Notes under the pieces: generated by a model
Databases searched by the model: none
What the model was told of the DNA's origin: nothing
The model's input: the letters and a program-made list of their open reading frames with translations, nothing else
Position numbers and translations under genes: made by a program
Origin: RYN-428 sp035695715
GTDB taxonomy: Bacteria; Planctomycetota; Phycisphaerae; Tepidisphaerales; Tepidisphaeraceae
Direction: 5' to 3'
Assembly: GCA_035695715.1 (NCBI GenBank)
Contig: DASRRM010000088.1
Coordinates: forward strand, 1 to 30,172
DNA length: 30,172 nucleotides
Shown: piece after piece, positions 1 to 9,300 of the stretch
Numbering within the stretch: the stretch's first letter is position 1
Layout of the letters: the number at the start of each line of letters is the position of its first letter

Positions 1-1
1 T

Positions 2-109
2 GAATATGAAACCGGCATCAAAATCAGCGATGAAGAACTTGCACGGGTCAATTGCAGGCGCGCAGTATTTCACGGAGAGTGGAACTACACGATTCGCCCG
101 AAGCGATAA
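2..109 (+). CDS. ISAzo13-like transposase, C-terminal fragment (cut by window edge)
   Basis: An open frame enters from the left edge and ends at a TAA at 107-109, giving 35 residues. The tail carries EELARVN followed by FHGEWNYTI and a short basic end. This matches what I recall of the C-terminus of ISAzo13-family (DDE) transposases, where a late FHGEWNYTI-type motif is characteristic. Only the tail is visible, so neither catalytic residues nor intactness can be judged. The A/T-rich stretch just after the stop (about 110-135) differs from the surrounding GC-rich DNA and may hold the end of the element. The assignment rests on motif memory over a short piece. Confidence 0.6.
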   Translation, partial: EYETGIKISDEELARVNCRRAVFHGEWNYTIRPKR

Positions 110-293
110 TTTGCTCAAGTTATTTTTTCGGGAGCCCTAACGGCGTGCCGAACGGTATACACATTCGGGACATTTTTCGAAGGTGCGGGAACCCCAATCG
201 GACTGCCTCGGGCGAGGCGTTCAAGTCTCGTGGCGAGCTATCCATGAAGCACGCGACCGGTAGATTCCAGCGAATTGCGCTGTCGAGAACGCC

Positions 294-869
294 CTACGTC
301 GGACCGCTTTCTTCGAGATGATAGAGCTTGGGCTCGAGCGTGCGGCTGGCCCATTTCGTCGATCGGTACATCAGGAACCCGAAGACGATTAGGAGCACGA
401 GAAGGGCGATGCTGGTGATGAAATGCTTGGGCCGCCAATGGCGGATCTGCGACCCGTAGGCGATCAGGGCGAGCACCGCGGCGATCGTAATCACCGCGTC
501 ATAGCTGGCGCGCTGCCAGTACAGGCCGCCGAGGTGCAGCCACATGCCGAATTCGTCGAATGTCAGGCCCAGGCCAATGCCATAAATGATGGCGGCAAAC
601 GAGAGAGACTTGCCCGTGGGGCGCAGGAACAGGAGATATGCACCGATGAAGCTGAGCAGGAAAATGCCGTAGTTGAGGTGATGAACGTGCGTGCCCTTCA
701 CATGGAAAAAAAGCCGGGGCGGCAATTTTCCTTCCATAATGAAGATGACCAGGATGCGGGCGATCACGAAGGTGAAAATAAACGCGGCCAGGGTTAGGCG
801 GGCGACGCGATGTGTCTGAGCTGCCCGCGCGTCGGTAGGAGCGGGCTGGTCGTTGCTTTGGACTAACAT
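294..869 (-). CDS. polytopic membrane protein of unknown function with a His-rich motif
   Basis: This is a 191-residue protein with about five hydrophobic segments, roughly residues 25-45, 65-83, 90-108, 122-139 and 150-169. The start at 869 (ATG) is preferred over an upstream ATG at 944 because GGAG lies 8 bases before it. Two features stand out. HVHHLNYG (61-68) sits at the head of the second segment, and GLTFDEFGMWLH (101-112) has acidic residues inside the membrane region. His/Asp/Glu clusters of this kind at membrane faces are common in metal-binding or metal-dependent membrane proteins, but I do not recognise a named family with certainty. It is the last gene of a run on this strand, 98 bases after the YhcG-like gene. 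Confidence 0.8.
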   Translation of the reverse strand: MLVQSNDQPAPTDARAAQTHRVARLTLAAFIFTFVIARILVIFIMEGKLPPRLFFHVKGTHVHHLNYGIFLLSFIGAYLLFLRPTGKSLSFAAIIYGIGLGLTFDEFGMWLHLGGLYWQRASYDAVITIAAVLALIAYGSQIRHWRPKHFITSIALLVLLIVFGFLMYRSTKWASRTLEPKLYHLEESGPT

Positions 870-967
870 AATAAGTGCTCCAGGTTCACCCGAGTGCCCG
901 CGGCCAACACCCTGATGGTGGCGGAAGTCGGCTGATCGGTCCACCTCGCGGGCGCATTGCCACGCCC

Positions 968-2086
968 TTATCGCAACGATTTAACTGGCTTTCTCAGACG
1001 CTTTTTTACTCCGCCACTTGGCGGCGTCGAAGGGGAAGACGCCGCCAATTTCGCCTGCTCGCTGGCCAGTTCGTAGAACTCATGCAACTTCGCCTGCAGC
1101 ACCCTCTTTTCCGGCAGGCGGGTTTGATATTCCGCCACGACGGCGGGTGAGACAGCCCGGCTGAGGGCATATTCCACGACTTCATGATTCTTCGTCGCGC
1201 ACAGCAGCACGCCAATGGATGGCTGCTCGTGCGGCTTCCTTACATCGCGGTCGAGCGCCTCGAGATAAAATTCCAGCTTGCCCATATGTTCCGGTTGGAA
1301 CTCCTCGATTTTCAGCTCGATCGCAACCAGGCAGGCCAGGCCGCGATGGAAGAACAGCAGGTCGAGCTCGAAATCGCGGGTGCCGACTTGAACGGGATAA
1401 TAACTGCCGACAAAACAGAAATCGCGGCCAAGCTCGATGAGGAAGTTCTTCAGTTTCTCGACAAGGCCGCGATGAAGATCGCCTTCGGAATGATCCTGCG
1501 ACAGGTTGAGGAATTCGACGAGATAGCTGTCTTTGAAAACGGATGCAGCATCCGGGTATAATTCCTTCAGCGGCGCGGATAGTTTCGCCGGGGAGAGGAC
1601 GACGCGTTCGAAAAGCGCGCCGTTGAGTTGACGCTCCAGTTCGCGACTCGTCCACTTTTCTCGCTGGGCGAGACGAAGGTAGAATTCCCGCTCTTCATCG
1701 CGTTTGCTGCGGCTCATGATGAGAAGGTTGTGAGTCCACGGCAATTCTCTCAGCAGTGCTGAGAGTTTTGGGCGGCTTCGATAGGTTTCGTAGAATTGTT
1801 GCATACGCCAGAGGTTTTGGGCGGAAAATCCCCGCGCGTTTGGCTGACGGCGTCGAATGAATGCCGCAAGTGCATTCACCGACCCCTTTCCCCACCCCTC
1901 GCCGGCGATTCTTCGGGAAATATGCTCGCCGATTGACCAGTAAAGATCGATCAATGTCGTGTTCACCGACGCGATCGCCCGCGTTCGGGCGGCGTCTATC
2001 ATCGCCAGCACATTCTCGAAACCGGCCTGCGCCAATGCTTCTCCTGACGTTCGCTTAACGATCGGCGTTGCTATTTTCTTGCTCAC
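968..2086 (-). CDS. DUF1016/YhcG-type PD-(D/E)XK nuclease-family protein
   Basis: A 372-residue protein with the two-part architecture of the YhcG/DUF1016 family. An N-terminal helical half (about 20-160) contains the typical LYWSIGEHIS and GFSAQNLWRMQQFY segments. The C-terminal half has a PD-(D/E)XK nuclease core with D242 (FELDLLFF) and E257-L-K259 (AIELKIEEF). These residues match the expected metal-binding and catalytic positions, so the fold appears intact. The start is GTG at 2086 with AGGGA 9 bases upstream. The gene begins 13 bases after the murJ stop, so the two are probably cotranscribed. Members of this family have been linked to restriction and mobile-element contexts, but no restriction or toxin genes are adjacent here, so its role is open. 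Confidence 0.88.
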   Translation of the reverse strand: MSKKIATPIVKRTSGEALAQAGFENVLAMIDAARTRAIASVNTTLIDLYWSIGEHISRRIAGEGWGKGSVNALAAFIRRRQPNARGFSAQNLWRMQQFYETYRSRPKLSALLRELPWTHNLLIMSRSKRDEEREFYLRLAQREKWTSRELERQLNGALFERVVLSPAKLSAPLKELYPDAASVFKDSYLVEFLNLSQDHSEGDLHRGLVEKLKNFLIELGRDFCFVGSYYPVQVGTRDFELDLLFFHRGLACLVAIELKIEEFQPEHMGKLEFYLEALDRDVRKPHEQPSIGVLLCATKNHEVVEYALSRAVSPAVVAEYQTRLPEKRVLQAKLHEFYELASEQAKLAASSPSTPPSGGVKKRLRKPVKSLR

Positions 2087-2099
2087 GGCGGCTGTTCCC

Positions 2100-3926
2100 T
2101 TATGGATTTGATGCCCCGGCCTTCTTTTTTCGCGGCCGAAGTTGCTCCATCATATCCACACCGAGCAGCGAGCACATAACAAGATAAACCCCCGCGCCAA
2201 CGGCCATCACCACAAGCACCTGCATCGCCCAGGAAATCCGCGTGGCGGCGTGCGGGAAGAAGGGAAGATGTTGCACGCCGAAACAGGTCAGGCCCATTGC
2301 TGCCGTCGCGACGATCATTTTCAAAATCGGCCGGGTGCTTTCGCGCAGTCCAAGCCCGCCCACTTTTTTATCGAGGATGTAAACCATGATCACCGTCTGA
2401 ATGACGAAGCTGACGAGCGTGCCGACAGCCATGGCAGATTCGCCGAGCCACCAGAGCAGGGGAATCTCGACGATCAGGTTGAGGAGAATATTGACCACCG
2501 CCATGATCAGCGGCGTCACGGTGTCGTGCAGCGCGTAATAGGCGCGATTGACAATCTGCAAAACGCTGAATGCCCAGATGGCTGCCGCATAAAACGCGAC
2601 GGATGAGCCAATCAGCTTCGCATCGTTAGCCGTCACCTGGCCGTGCTGAAACAGAAGCCGAATCGCAGGCATGCGAATCATCACCAGCCCGACACTGGCG
2701 GGAAGCCCTTCCCACATGGCGGCTTCGATTCCCTGCCGAAGGATCGTGCGAAAGCCGTTGCGGTCCTTTTCCAGGGCATCGCTGCTGAGGTGCGGGAAGA
2801 TGGCCGTCGCCAGCGCGATGGCGAAGATGCCCAGCGGGAATTGGTAGAGAAATTGGGCCAGATCGAGCCGCCGCGGTGCGCCAAGCTCCATCGGATATCG
2901 CACCCAGTGTCCCCAAAAATGAAAATGCGTGATGGCGTTTCCCGCATTGTCCACGCCGGCCATCAGGAACATCGAAATGCCCTTGTCCAGCAGCACCGAC
3001 AACTGCAAAACGCCCGCGCCGATCGCCACCGGCAACGAGAGCCAGAGCATTTTCCGGATCATCGGCGTCCAGAAATGCAGCACCGGCTGAAAGTGGAACC
3101 CGACCCGCCGAAGCGCCGGCAATAAGACACAGATCTGCAAAACGCCCGCCACCAAAACCGCCGCCGCCAGCCCGTATGCCAGCTTCGTCTGAATGACCAC
3201 AATCTGCTCGGGCGAAGTGGTGGCGGCCAGATGCATCATCTTCGCGCCGACCAGCAGGACGATGATGTGGCAGGCGTTGAGAATAATCGGCGCGGCGGCG
3301 GGGGGGCCAAACCGCTTATGCACCTGCAATATGCCGCTGATAAACGCACCGCCGCAGATCAGCAGCACATAGGGCAGCATGACGGCGGTCAGCTTGACCA
3401 TGAGCAGCCGCTCCGGCCGCATGTCGTGGGAGAAAAGAATAATCGCGCCAAGGGCAACCTCGCCGATGACGGTGATGCTCAGCAGAATCGCGCAGAGCAG
3501 ATTCACCGCGGCGGCGGCGAAGGCGTTGGAAGGAAGGGCGGAATGCTGAGTACGGAATGCGGAATTGGAATCGGCGATGGCGGACGGTGCGAGGTCGCCC
3601 AGGCGCGTGTTGTCGTCAGCGTCCCGCTCCTTCGCATCTTCCTTCAACGATTGCGTATAAAGCGGAATGAACGCCGCCGACAACGCGCCTTCGCCGAACA
3701 GCTTGCGGAAGAGGTTGGGAATGGTGAAGGCGACGGTGAACGCCGACGCCACCAACCCGGTGCCCATGTAGTGCCCGGCGACAATCTCGCGGCCCAGGCC
3801 AAGGATTCGGCTGGCAAGCGTGAGACTTCCAATTAATTTCGCATGGCCGAGGAATGATTTGGCCGCGCGCGTTTTCTCGACGCGGGTGGTCACTGGCAGA
3901 GGAATAACCGCGGTTTGTTGGGACAT
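2100..3926 (-). CDS. murJ: lipid II flippase MurJ (MviN family)
   Basis: MurJ flips lipid-linked peptidoglycan precursor across the inner membrane. The protein has about 14 membrane segments. Its N-terminal signature is canonical: LASRILGLGREIVAG, then FTIPNLFRKLFGEGALSAAF with the arginines and GEG that line the substrate cavity. The start at 3926 (ATG, MSQQTAV) is chosen because AGGGA lies 5 bases upstream. An in-frame ATG at 3962 abuts a palindrome and has no Shine-Dalgarno. From 3926 the length is 608 residues, longer than the usual 510-530. Much of the excess is a hydrophilic insert between membrane segments 2 and 3 (about residues 94-135) and an enlarged loop around GVDNAGNAITHFHF. The yhcG-like gene follows after 13 bases. 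Confidence 0.95.
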   Translation of the reverse strand: MSQQTAVIPLPVTTRVEKTRAAKSFLGHAKLIGSLTLASRILGLGREIVAGHYMGTGLVASAFTVAFTIPNLFRKLFGEGALSAAFIPLYTQSLKEDAKERDADDNTRLGDLAPSAIADSNSAFRTQHSALPSNAFAAAAVNLLCAILLSITVIGEVALGAIILFSHDMRPERLLMVKLTAVMLPYVLLICGGAFISGILQVHKRFGPPAAAPIILNACHIIVLLVGAKMMHLAATTSPEQIVVIQTKLAYGLAAAVLVAGVLQICVLLPALRRVGFHFQPVLHFWTPMIRKMLWLSLPVAIGAGVLQLSVLLDKGISMFLMAGVDNAGNAITHFHFWGHWVRYPMELGAPRRLDLAQFLYQFPLGIFAIALATAIFPHLSSDALEKDRNGFRTILRQGIEAAMWEGLPASVGLVMIRMPAIRLLFQHGQVTANDAKLIGSSVAFYAAAIWAFSVLQIVNRAYYALHDTVTPLIMAVVNILLNLIVEIPLLWWLGESAMAVGTLVSFVIQTVIMVYILDKKVGGLGLRESTRPILKMIVATAAMGLTCFGVQHLPFFPHAATRISWAMQVLVVMAVGAGVYLVMCSLLGVDMMEQLRPRKKKAGASNP

Positions 3927-3962
3927 CCATTTCCCTGCAATCTTCAAAGCCTGTTGGTTCAT

Positions 3963-4044
3963 GCCGGGAATGAGCGACAGCGAGCGCCCGGATTACCCGC
4001 ATGCTCCAATCCGGGTCCTCGCTGTCGCTCGTTCCCGGCGTGCA
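3963..4044. repeat. hyphenated inverted repeat between thiE and murJ
   Basis: Arms at 3963-3984 and 4018-4039 pair over 22 bases with one mismatch. An inner CCCGGAT / ATCCGGG pair sits at 3987-3993 and 4009-4015. The right end reads CCGGCGTGCA (4035-4044), one base different from the end word CCGGCGTGAA found in the other elements of this window. The element lies just after the thiE stop and upstream of murJ, both read on the minus strand. It could slow or end transcription, but no T-run follows the stem. It is best grouped with the dispersed palindrome family. Confidence 0.85.
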
Positions 4045-4065
4045 CCATCCATGATCCTAATGTCC

Positions 4066-5118
4066 TTATACGCCCATGACTGCGAGCCTGGCACGCAACT
4101 TTCTTTTCAACTCTTCCGCAGCACTCCGCACATCCTTTGCTCCGATGACCGCCGAACTGACCGCCACGCATTTCATACCCGTTTCCAGCACTTCATCGAC
4201 ATTTTCACCCGTTATCCCCGCAATGGCGACGGCGGGAATGGAAATCTCGCCGGCCACCTCGCGGGCATACGCCGGGCCGGGCAGGATTTCACGCGGCTTG
4301 GTCCGGCTGCGAAAAAATGGGCCTGCGCCAATGTAATCCGCGCCGTCGAGTATGGCTTTTCTGGCCTGTTCGATGCAATGCGTGCTGACGCCCACGATTT
4401 TTTCGCGGCCCACGATTTTCCGGGCCTCGATGGCCGGGAGATCGCCCTGCCCAACGTGTACGCCGTCGGCGTCGGCTAGGATCGCCACATCGGCGCGATC
4501 GTTAATAATGCTGATGACCTGATGTTCCCGGCACAGGCTGACGAATTGGCGGGCGCGGGCGAGAAACTCTCCGCCTTCCATTTCCTTTTCGCGCAGTTGC
4601 AGGCAATCAGCGCCGCCGAGAATGGCCTGCTCGGCGGTTTGAAGCCATGGGCCGGTGCAAAGTTTCTCCGTGATGATGACGTATAGGCCAACCTCCGCGA
4701 ATCGGCCACTCGGGCAAAGCGTTCGGGCGATGCGTTGCTCGATGTCATAAAAGGCGTATCGCAACACTTCGACCCGACGGCCATCCTCCGCCGACGCGAC
4801 CTTTAAGAATTCCTCACTGGATCGCAGCGCTTCGCCGAGCCGTTTCCCGGCGGCGGTGATGACGTGCGCAAGATCGGCCCGGCTTTGTTCGGCATTTGTT
4901 TTGTTGGCCGTCCCCACATCGCCCGGCGTGTCGCGGTGAATGATGGCGTCGCCCAGGTAGGGGCCGACGGCACCGGCAAAACCATGACGGATCGCCTTCA
5001 AATCCGCCGACGTCTTCTGGTCGTTCAAAACAAACCGCGCGTAGTCTTCCAGCACGCGCAAGGCCTCCCGGGCACGGTTGGCGTTGGCGTCGAGCAGGCG
5101 GAGGAGCGATCCATTCAT
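4066..5118 (-). CDS. thiE: ThiD2-ThiE fusion, thiamine-phosphate synthase
   Basis: The C-terminal domain (about 140-350) is thiamine-phosphate synthase, which joins HMP diphosphate and thiazole phosphate in thiamine biosynthesis. Expected motifs are present: QLREK (174-178), NDR (206-208), GVHVGQGDLP (219-228), VSTHC (244-248), DYIGAGPFFRSRTKP (261-275) and AIAGI (298-302). The N-terminal about 130 residues begin LLRLLDANANRAREALRVLEDYAR in style and match the ThiD2 domain found fused to ThiE in cyanobacteria and other phyla. ATG at 5118 fits the domain start. An in-frame ATG at 5178 would add 20 residues; neither has a clear ribosome site. No TPP riboswitch was recognised in the short leader. 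The gene is divergent from the DNA methyltransferase. Confidence 0.93.
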   Translation of the reverse strand: MNGSLLRLLDANANRAREALRVLEDYARFVLNDQKTSADLKAIRHGFAGAVGPYLGDAIIHRDTPGDVGTANKTNAEQSRADLAHVITAAGKRLGEALRSSEEFLKVASAEDGRRVEVLRYAFYDIEQRIARTLCPSGRFAEVGLYVIITEKLCTGPWLQTAEQAILGGADCLQLREKEMEGGEFLARARQFVSLCREHQVISIINDRADVAILADADGVHVGQGDLPAIEARKIVGREKIVGVSTHCIEQARKAILDGADYIGAGPFFRSRTKPREILPGPAYAREVAGEISIPAVAIAGITGENVDEVLETGMKCVAVSSAVIGAKDVRSAAEELKRKLRARLAVMGV

Positions 5119-5171
5119 GGGAACAGCCACTGGAGGCCGATTATAGGACGTGTAGCGTTGGCCGCCAGTTG

Positions 5172-5186
5172 CGCGCATGATGCGCG
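5172..5186. promoter_or_regulatory. small palindrome in the thiE/methyltransferase divergent gap
   Basis: A 7+1+7 perfect palindrome (CGCGCAT, G, ATGCGCG) lies 25 bases before the methyltransferase ATG, inside the 93-base gap between two divergent genes. It could be an operator acting on either gene, or chance in GC-rich DNA. No promoter boxes are convincing around it. Confidence 0.25.
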
Positions 5187-5211
5187 ATGAGCAATCTTGT
5201 CAGGAATCAGA

Positions 5212-6267
5212 ATGAATAGTCGCAAGCGCGCATTTACCACCGGCCTGGAAAAGTTGGGCGGGAAAAAAAACGGCCAATCGAATTATGCCTCCACTCCCGC
5301 ACGCCCCACCCCTGCGCTAGCCCGCGACGGCACACTGCAGGCCGACCACCTTATTTGCGGCGATTCGATCCACGTGCTGAACGATGCGCCGCCGGGGTGG
5401 GTCGATCTGGTTTTTGCCGATCCCCCGTTCAACATCGGCTATCTCTACGACGGTTACAACGACCAGCGGAACGCCGAAGATTATCTCCACTTCAGCCGCG
5501 ACTGGATGCAGGCGATTCATCGCGCGCTCAAGCCAGCCGGTTCATTTTTCCTTGCGATCGGCGACGATTTCGCCGCGGATTTGTGCGTCATTGCCCGGCG
5601 CGAGCTTGGCTTCAACTTGCGCAACTGGATCATCTGGCATTACACCTTCGGCCAGCAGCCGCGGGTGAAATTCGCCAAAAGCCACACGCACATTTTGTAT
5701 TTCACGAAGGACGCCAAGCAGTTCACGTTTAATGCCGACGCCGTGCGGATTCCCAGCGCCCGCCAGACGACCTACGCCGACCCGCGCGCCAATCCGAAGG
5801 GAAAGCTGCCGGACGATGTCTGGTTTCTGCGCCCGCAGGAAGCGCCTGAGCCGTTTTTTTCTCCAGAAAGCGACACTTGGAACGTCAGCCGGGTCTGCGG
5901 GACGTTTAAAGAGCGCGAAGGCTGGCACGGCTGCCAGATGCCGATGGGCGTGCTGAACCGGATCATCGCCGCTGCCTCAAATCCGGGGGATCTGGTGCTG
6001 GATCCGTTTAATGGATCGGGAACCACGACGGTCGCGGCGACATTGGCGGGCCGGCGTTTCATCGGCATCGAGCAAAGTCAAAAATACGTTGAATTCGCAA
6101 GGCTGCGTCACGAAAACGCCAGGGCCAACCTGGCCGCCTCGCAGGTAGACTCGTCGATCTCCCTGCCAAATCTCCACGATGTCAATCGCTCATCGCGCGT
6201 GTTGACACCGACCGACGCGTTAGGCCGCTTGCGCGTGACCCGACCTCGTTCAAGAAAGATTGCGTAG
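5212..6267 (+). CDS. site-specific DNA methyltransferase, beta class, solitary
   Basis: This is a 351-residue amino-methyltransferase of the N6-adenine/N4-cytosine type. The catalytic motif DPPF (70-73, within LVFADPPFNIGYLYDG) comes before the SAM-binding motif DPFNGSGTT (264-272). This IV-to-I order defines the beta class (N6_N4_Mtase family). A target-recognition stretch lies between them, roughly 150-235. The start is ATG at 5212 with AGGA 6 bases upstream; an in-frame TTG at 5197 is less likely. No restriction endonuclease gene is next to it, which suggests a solitary, regulatory or chromosome-marking enzyme such as the CcrM/Dam-like beta and alpha classes. The target sequence cannot be read from the protein. 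The gene converges on the hybrid kinase with a 37-base gap. Confidence 0.93.
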   Translation: MNSRKRAFTTGLEKLGGKKNGQSNYASTPARPTPALARDGTLQADHLICGDSIHVLNDAPPGWVDLVFADPPFNIGYLYDGYNDQRNAEDYLHFSRDWMQAIHRALKPAGSFFLAIGDDFAADLCVIARRELGFNLRNWIIWHYTFGQQPRVKFAKSHTHILYFTKDAKQFTFNADAVRIPSARQTTYADPRANPKGKLPDDVWFLRPQEAPEPFFSPESDTWNVSRVCGTFKEREGWHGCQMPMGVLNRIIAAASNPGDLVLDPFNGSGTTTVAATLAGRRFIGIEQSQKYVEFARLRHENARANLAASQVDSSISLPNLHDVNRSSRVLTPTDALGRLRVTRPRSRKIA

Positions 6268-6304
6268 CCCGGCCAGTGCGATCTGCCGGCGAAGCTGCAG
6301 AAGC

Positions 6305-9300
6305 TCAACCGCGCGTGGCGGTTGCATCTTCGGGAATGCTCGCAATCGCCCCCGCCTCAATTCGCGCCCTCGCAGTCTGCACGTACGCGACGCAGTGTTG
6401 GATCTCCTGATGAAGCGCATCGAGCGCGCCCGAGACTGCGTCGATGTTGGCGTCGCGACACAACTCCTCCACTTTGGTTGCGACGGCATGAAGGGCGGTT
6501 GCCGAAAGCGTCCCGGCCGTTCCACGGAGCCGATGCGACGTGCGTCCAATCGCCGCGTAATCCGCTTCACGCAGACTTTTTTGCAGGCCGCTCACGTAAT
6601 CACCCGACTGCATGGCGAATTTATCCAGAAGCTTGATGGCCAGCTTGTCGTTTCCCGTGCATCGGCGAAGCAAGGCAGGCAAATCGAAGGGAATGACGTC
6701 ATTTTTCCAGATCGCCGGACCCGCAGGCTGTGGCTCAACCGCCGTCGCCGCAGGCGCCTGGGACGGCGGATCGCAAATCGCGCCATTTCCCTTCGCGATT
6801 GGTGCAGTTGGAAGCAGCGAGCGCACCGTCACCAGAAGTTGATCCACATTGAACGGCTTGCCGCAATACGAATCCATTCCCGCCGCCAGGCAACGCTGGC
6901 GATCTGCTTCTCCGGCGTTGGCGGTCAGCGCGATAATCGGGATGTGCCGCGGGGCCACGCCATCGGCCGCGTCGGCACGCTCGCGATCGCGGATAGCGCG
7001 CGTCGCCTCAAAGCCGTCGAGGACCGGCATCTGGCAATCCATCAAAATCAAATCAAATCCCCCGCGCTGCACCGCATCCACAGCCGAGCGGCCGTTATCG
7101 ACAATCTCGCAAATATATCCGGCCGCCGAAAGCAGCTCGGTGGCGATCATCTGGTTCACCGTGTTGTCCTCGGCCAGCAGGATGCGCTGCCGCGACGCGT
7201 TCGCAGGGATCGTCACACTGGCTTCAGATGCAGCGCTCTGGCCCGCTGAATCCACAGCGCCCAGCGCCGAGAGCAATGCGCCCACGAGTTGCCGCCGGCG
7301 GACGGGCTTGGTGACGAACCCAGCGCCGGCGTTTGATCCCTTCGCGGTAATGTCTGTTTCCACTCCAAGCGGCACAAGCCAGAGGAGGGAAACCGACTTC
7401 GGCGGGTCGATGATCGCCGCGCCTTGCATCCTTTTGTCAACAATCGCAATGCGATAGGGCGAGCCCTGCGAACTGGCAACATCCAGTGCAAGCGTTGCCG
7501 CCTCTGCGCTGGATACGCTTGTGGCGAGGCATCCAAGAGTCGTAAGTCGACGACAGAGAATCTCGCGCAGGGCCGGGTTTTCTCCCACGACGAGCACGCG
7601 AATTTCCGCCAGGGCGTCGGGGCGTGATTCATCGCCGATTTCCAATCGTTCAGCATTTTGCAACGGGACATTGAACCAAAAAGTCGAGCCGTGTCCCGCT
7701 TCGCTCTGCACGCCGATCGTTCCGCGCATCAGCTCGACCAACTGCTTCGAGATGGCCAATCCCAATCCGGTGCCGCCGAAGCGGCGCGTCGTGGATGTAT
7801 CAACCTGCGAGAAGGATTGGAATAGCCGATCCATCCGGTCGGCGGGAATGCCAATGCCCGAGTCGATCACCTCGACGCGGATTTGCATTTCCCCGCCATC
7901 AGTCACGGCGGGCAGGACCCGAACGACCACCTGTCCCTGTTCGGTGAATTTGATGGCGTTGTTGACAAGATTGACGATGACCTGCCGCAGCCGCGTCGGA
8001 TCGCCGCGGAAGGTCGCCGGCACATCGGGATGAAGATCGCAGGCCACTTCAAGCCCCTTGCTCATCGCCTTGATCGCCAGCAGCTCCACCACGTCTTCGG
8101 TCAGTTCGTGCAGATTAAAATCAACCGATTCCAATTCCAGTTTTCCCGCTTCCATCTTGGAAAAATCCAGGATGTCGTTGATCAGCGTTGTCAGCACCTC
8201 GGCCGACGATTTCACCATGCCGGCATATCGCCGCTGCTGATCGCTCAAGTTGCTTCGAAGCAGCAGCTCGGCCATTCCGATGACCCCGTTGAGCGGCGTG
8301 CGGATCTCATGGCTCATGGTCGCCAGGAACTGGCTCTTGGCTTTGGTTGTGGCCTTGGCTTCCTCGACCGCGCGCTCGAGTTCCCGCCGCACGCGAAGCT
8401 GCCGCACCATGTCGTTGAAGGTGCCGGCCAGTTGTCCCAATTCATCGCGTCCGGAAACGCGAATCTGCACGTCAAGATCGCATTCGGCTACGCGCTTCAC
8501 GCCGCGCGCCAATTCCCGCACGGGCCGGGTGATCGCGCCGCTGACGAAGAAGCTCGCCAGGGCCGCGGCAAGAAGTCCGCCGATCATGCTGGATATCAGC
8601 CAGGTGGAAACGCGCTTGCGGGCGGCCTTGGCGTCCTTTAAATCACTTTGAATCAGCATCGCCCCGACCGGCTGATTCGAGCACGGATCGATCATCGCAT
8701 CGATGGATGAGCGATACGAAACGCCGTTCAACGCCAGCTCAAACGTGCTCTGCGCCGGCGAATCGAGAGTTCTGGCCGCGGCGGTCAATTCCGTGCGGGC
8801 CTGGGCCGGCAGGCTGCATGCCGCAACGCTGCCGCCGGAAAGGAAGCTCACCTCGCATTTGTGGCTTTGCGCCAGCCCGCGCGCGATGTCGTCGGTCACC
8901 GGGGCGGCCATAATCAGTCCGCCGTCGGCCGCGGGCGCCGAATCGGCATCGGAATTGAAAACCAGCGGCACGCCAACCGCCTGCAGCAATCGCCCCTGAT
9001 ACGACCATTTTCCAAAAGCATCGGGAGAAACAGCTTTGGCCGAGCCGGCAGCGCCTTGAAAGACCCGCCGCACCATCGCATTTCCCTGCGGCGATCGGGC
9101 CAGATAGTCGTTCAACTCCGCCAGGGTCTTCCACGGAGAGCCGCTGTTTTGTGCGATGACATTCCCCCGCGAATCGAGCACGCAGACAAAATCGACCCGC
9201 ACGATTCCCGCCAGGTTATCCAGCCGTTCCTGTAAACTCGCCAGGTTTTCGCTGGACACCTCGAAATTGTGCTCGGCAATCAGCGCCCGCAACTCGGGGA

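Noticed and set aside
3926..3962. murJ start at 3962
   Set aside because: The upstream bases are the end of a palindrome with no ribosome site, while ATG 3926 has AGGGA at good spacing.
5119..5211. Possible TPP riboswitch in the thiE leader
   Set aside because: The gap is only 93 bases and lacks the conserved CUGAGA and ACCUGAUCU-type segments of the THI box.
6260..7249. Long open frame (329 residues) opposite the hybrid kinase
   Set aside because: It is Arg/His/Gly-rich antisense translation of a well-supported kinase and HPt region, with no domain of its own.
7883..8641. 252-residue frame opposite the kinase core
   Set aside because: His/Gln/Gly-rich shadow typical of antisense reading in GC-rich genes; the kinase reading is certain.
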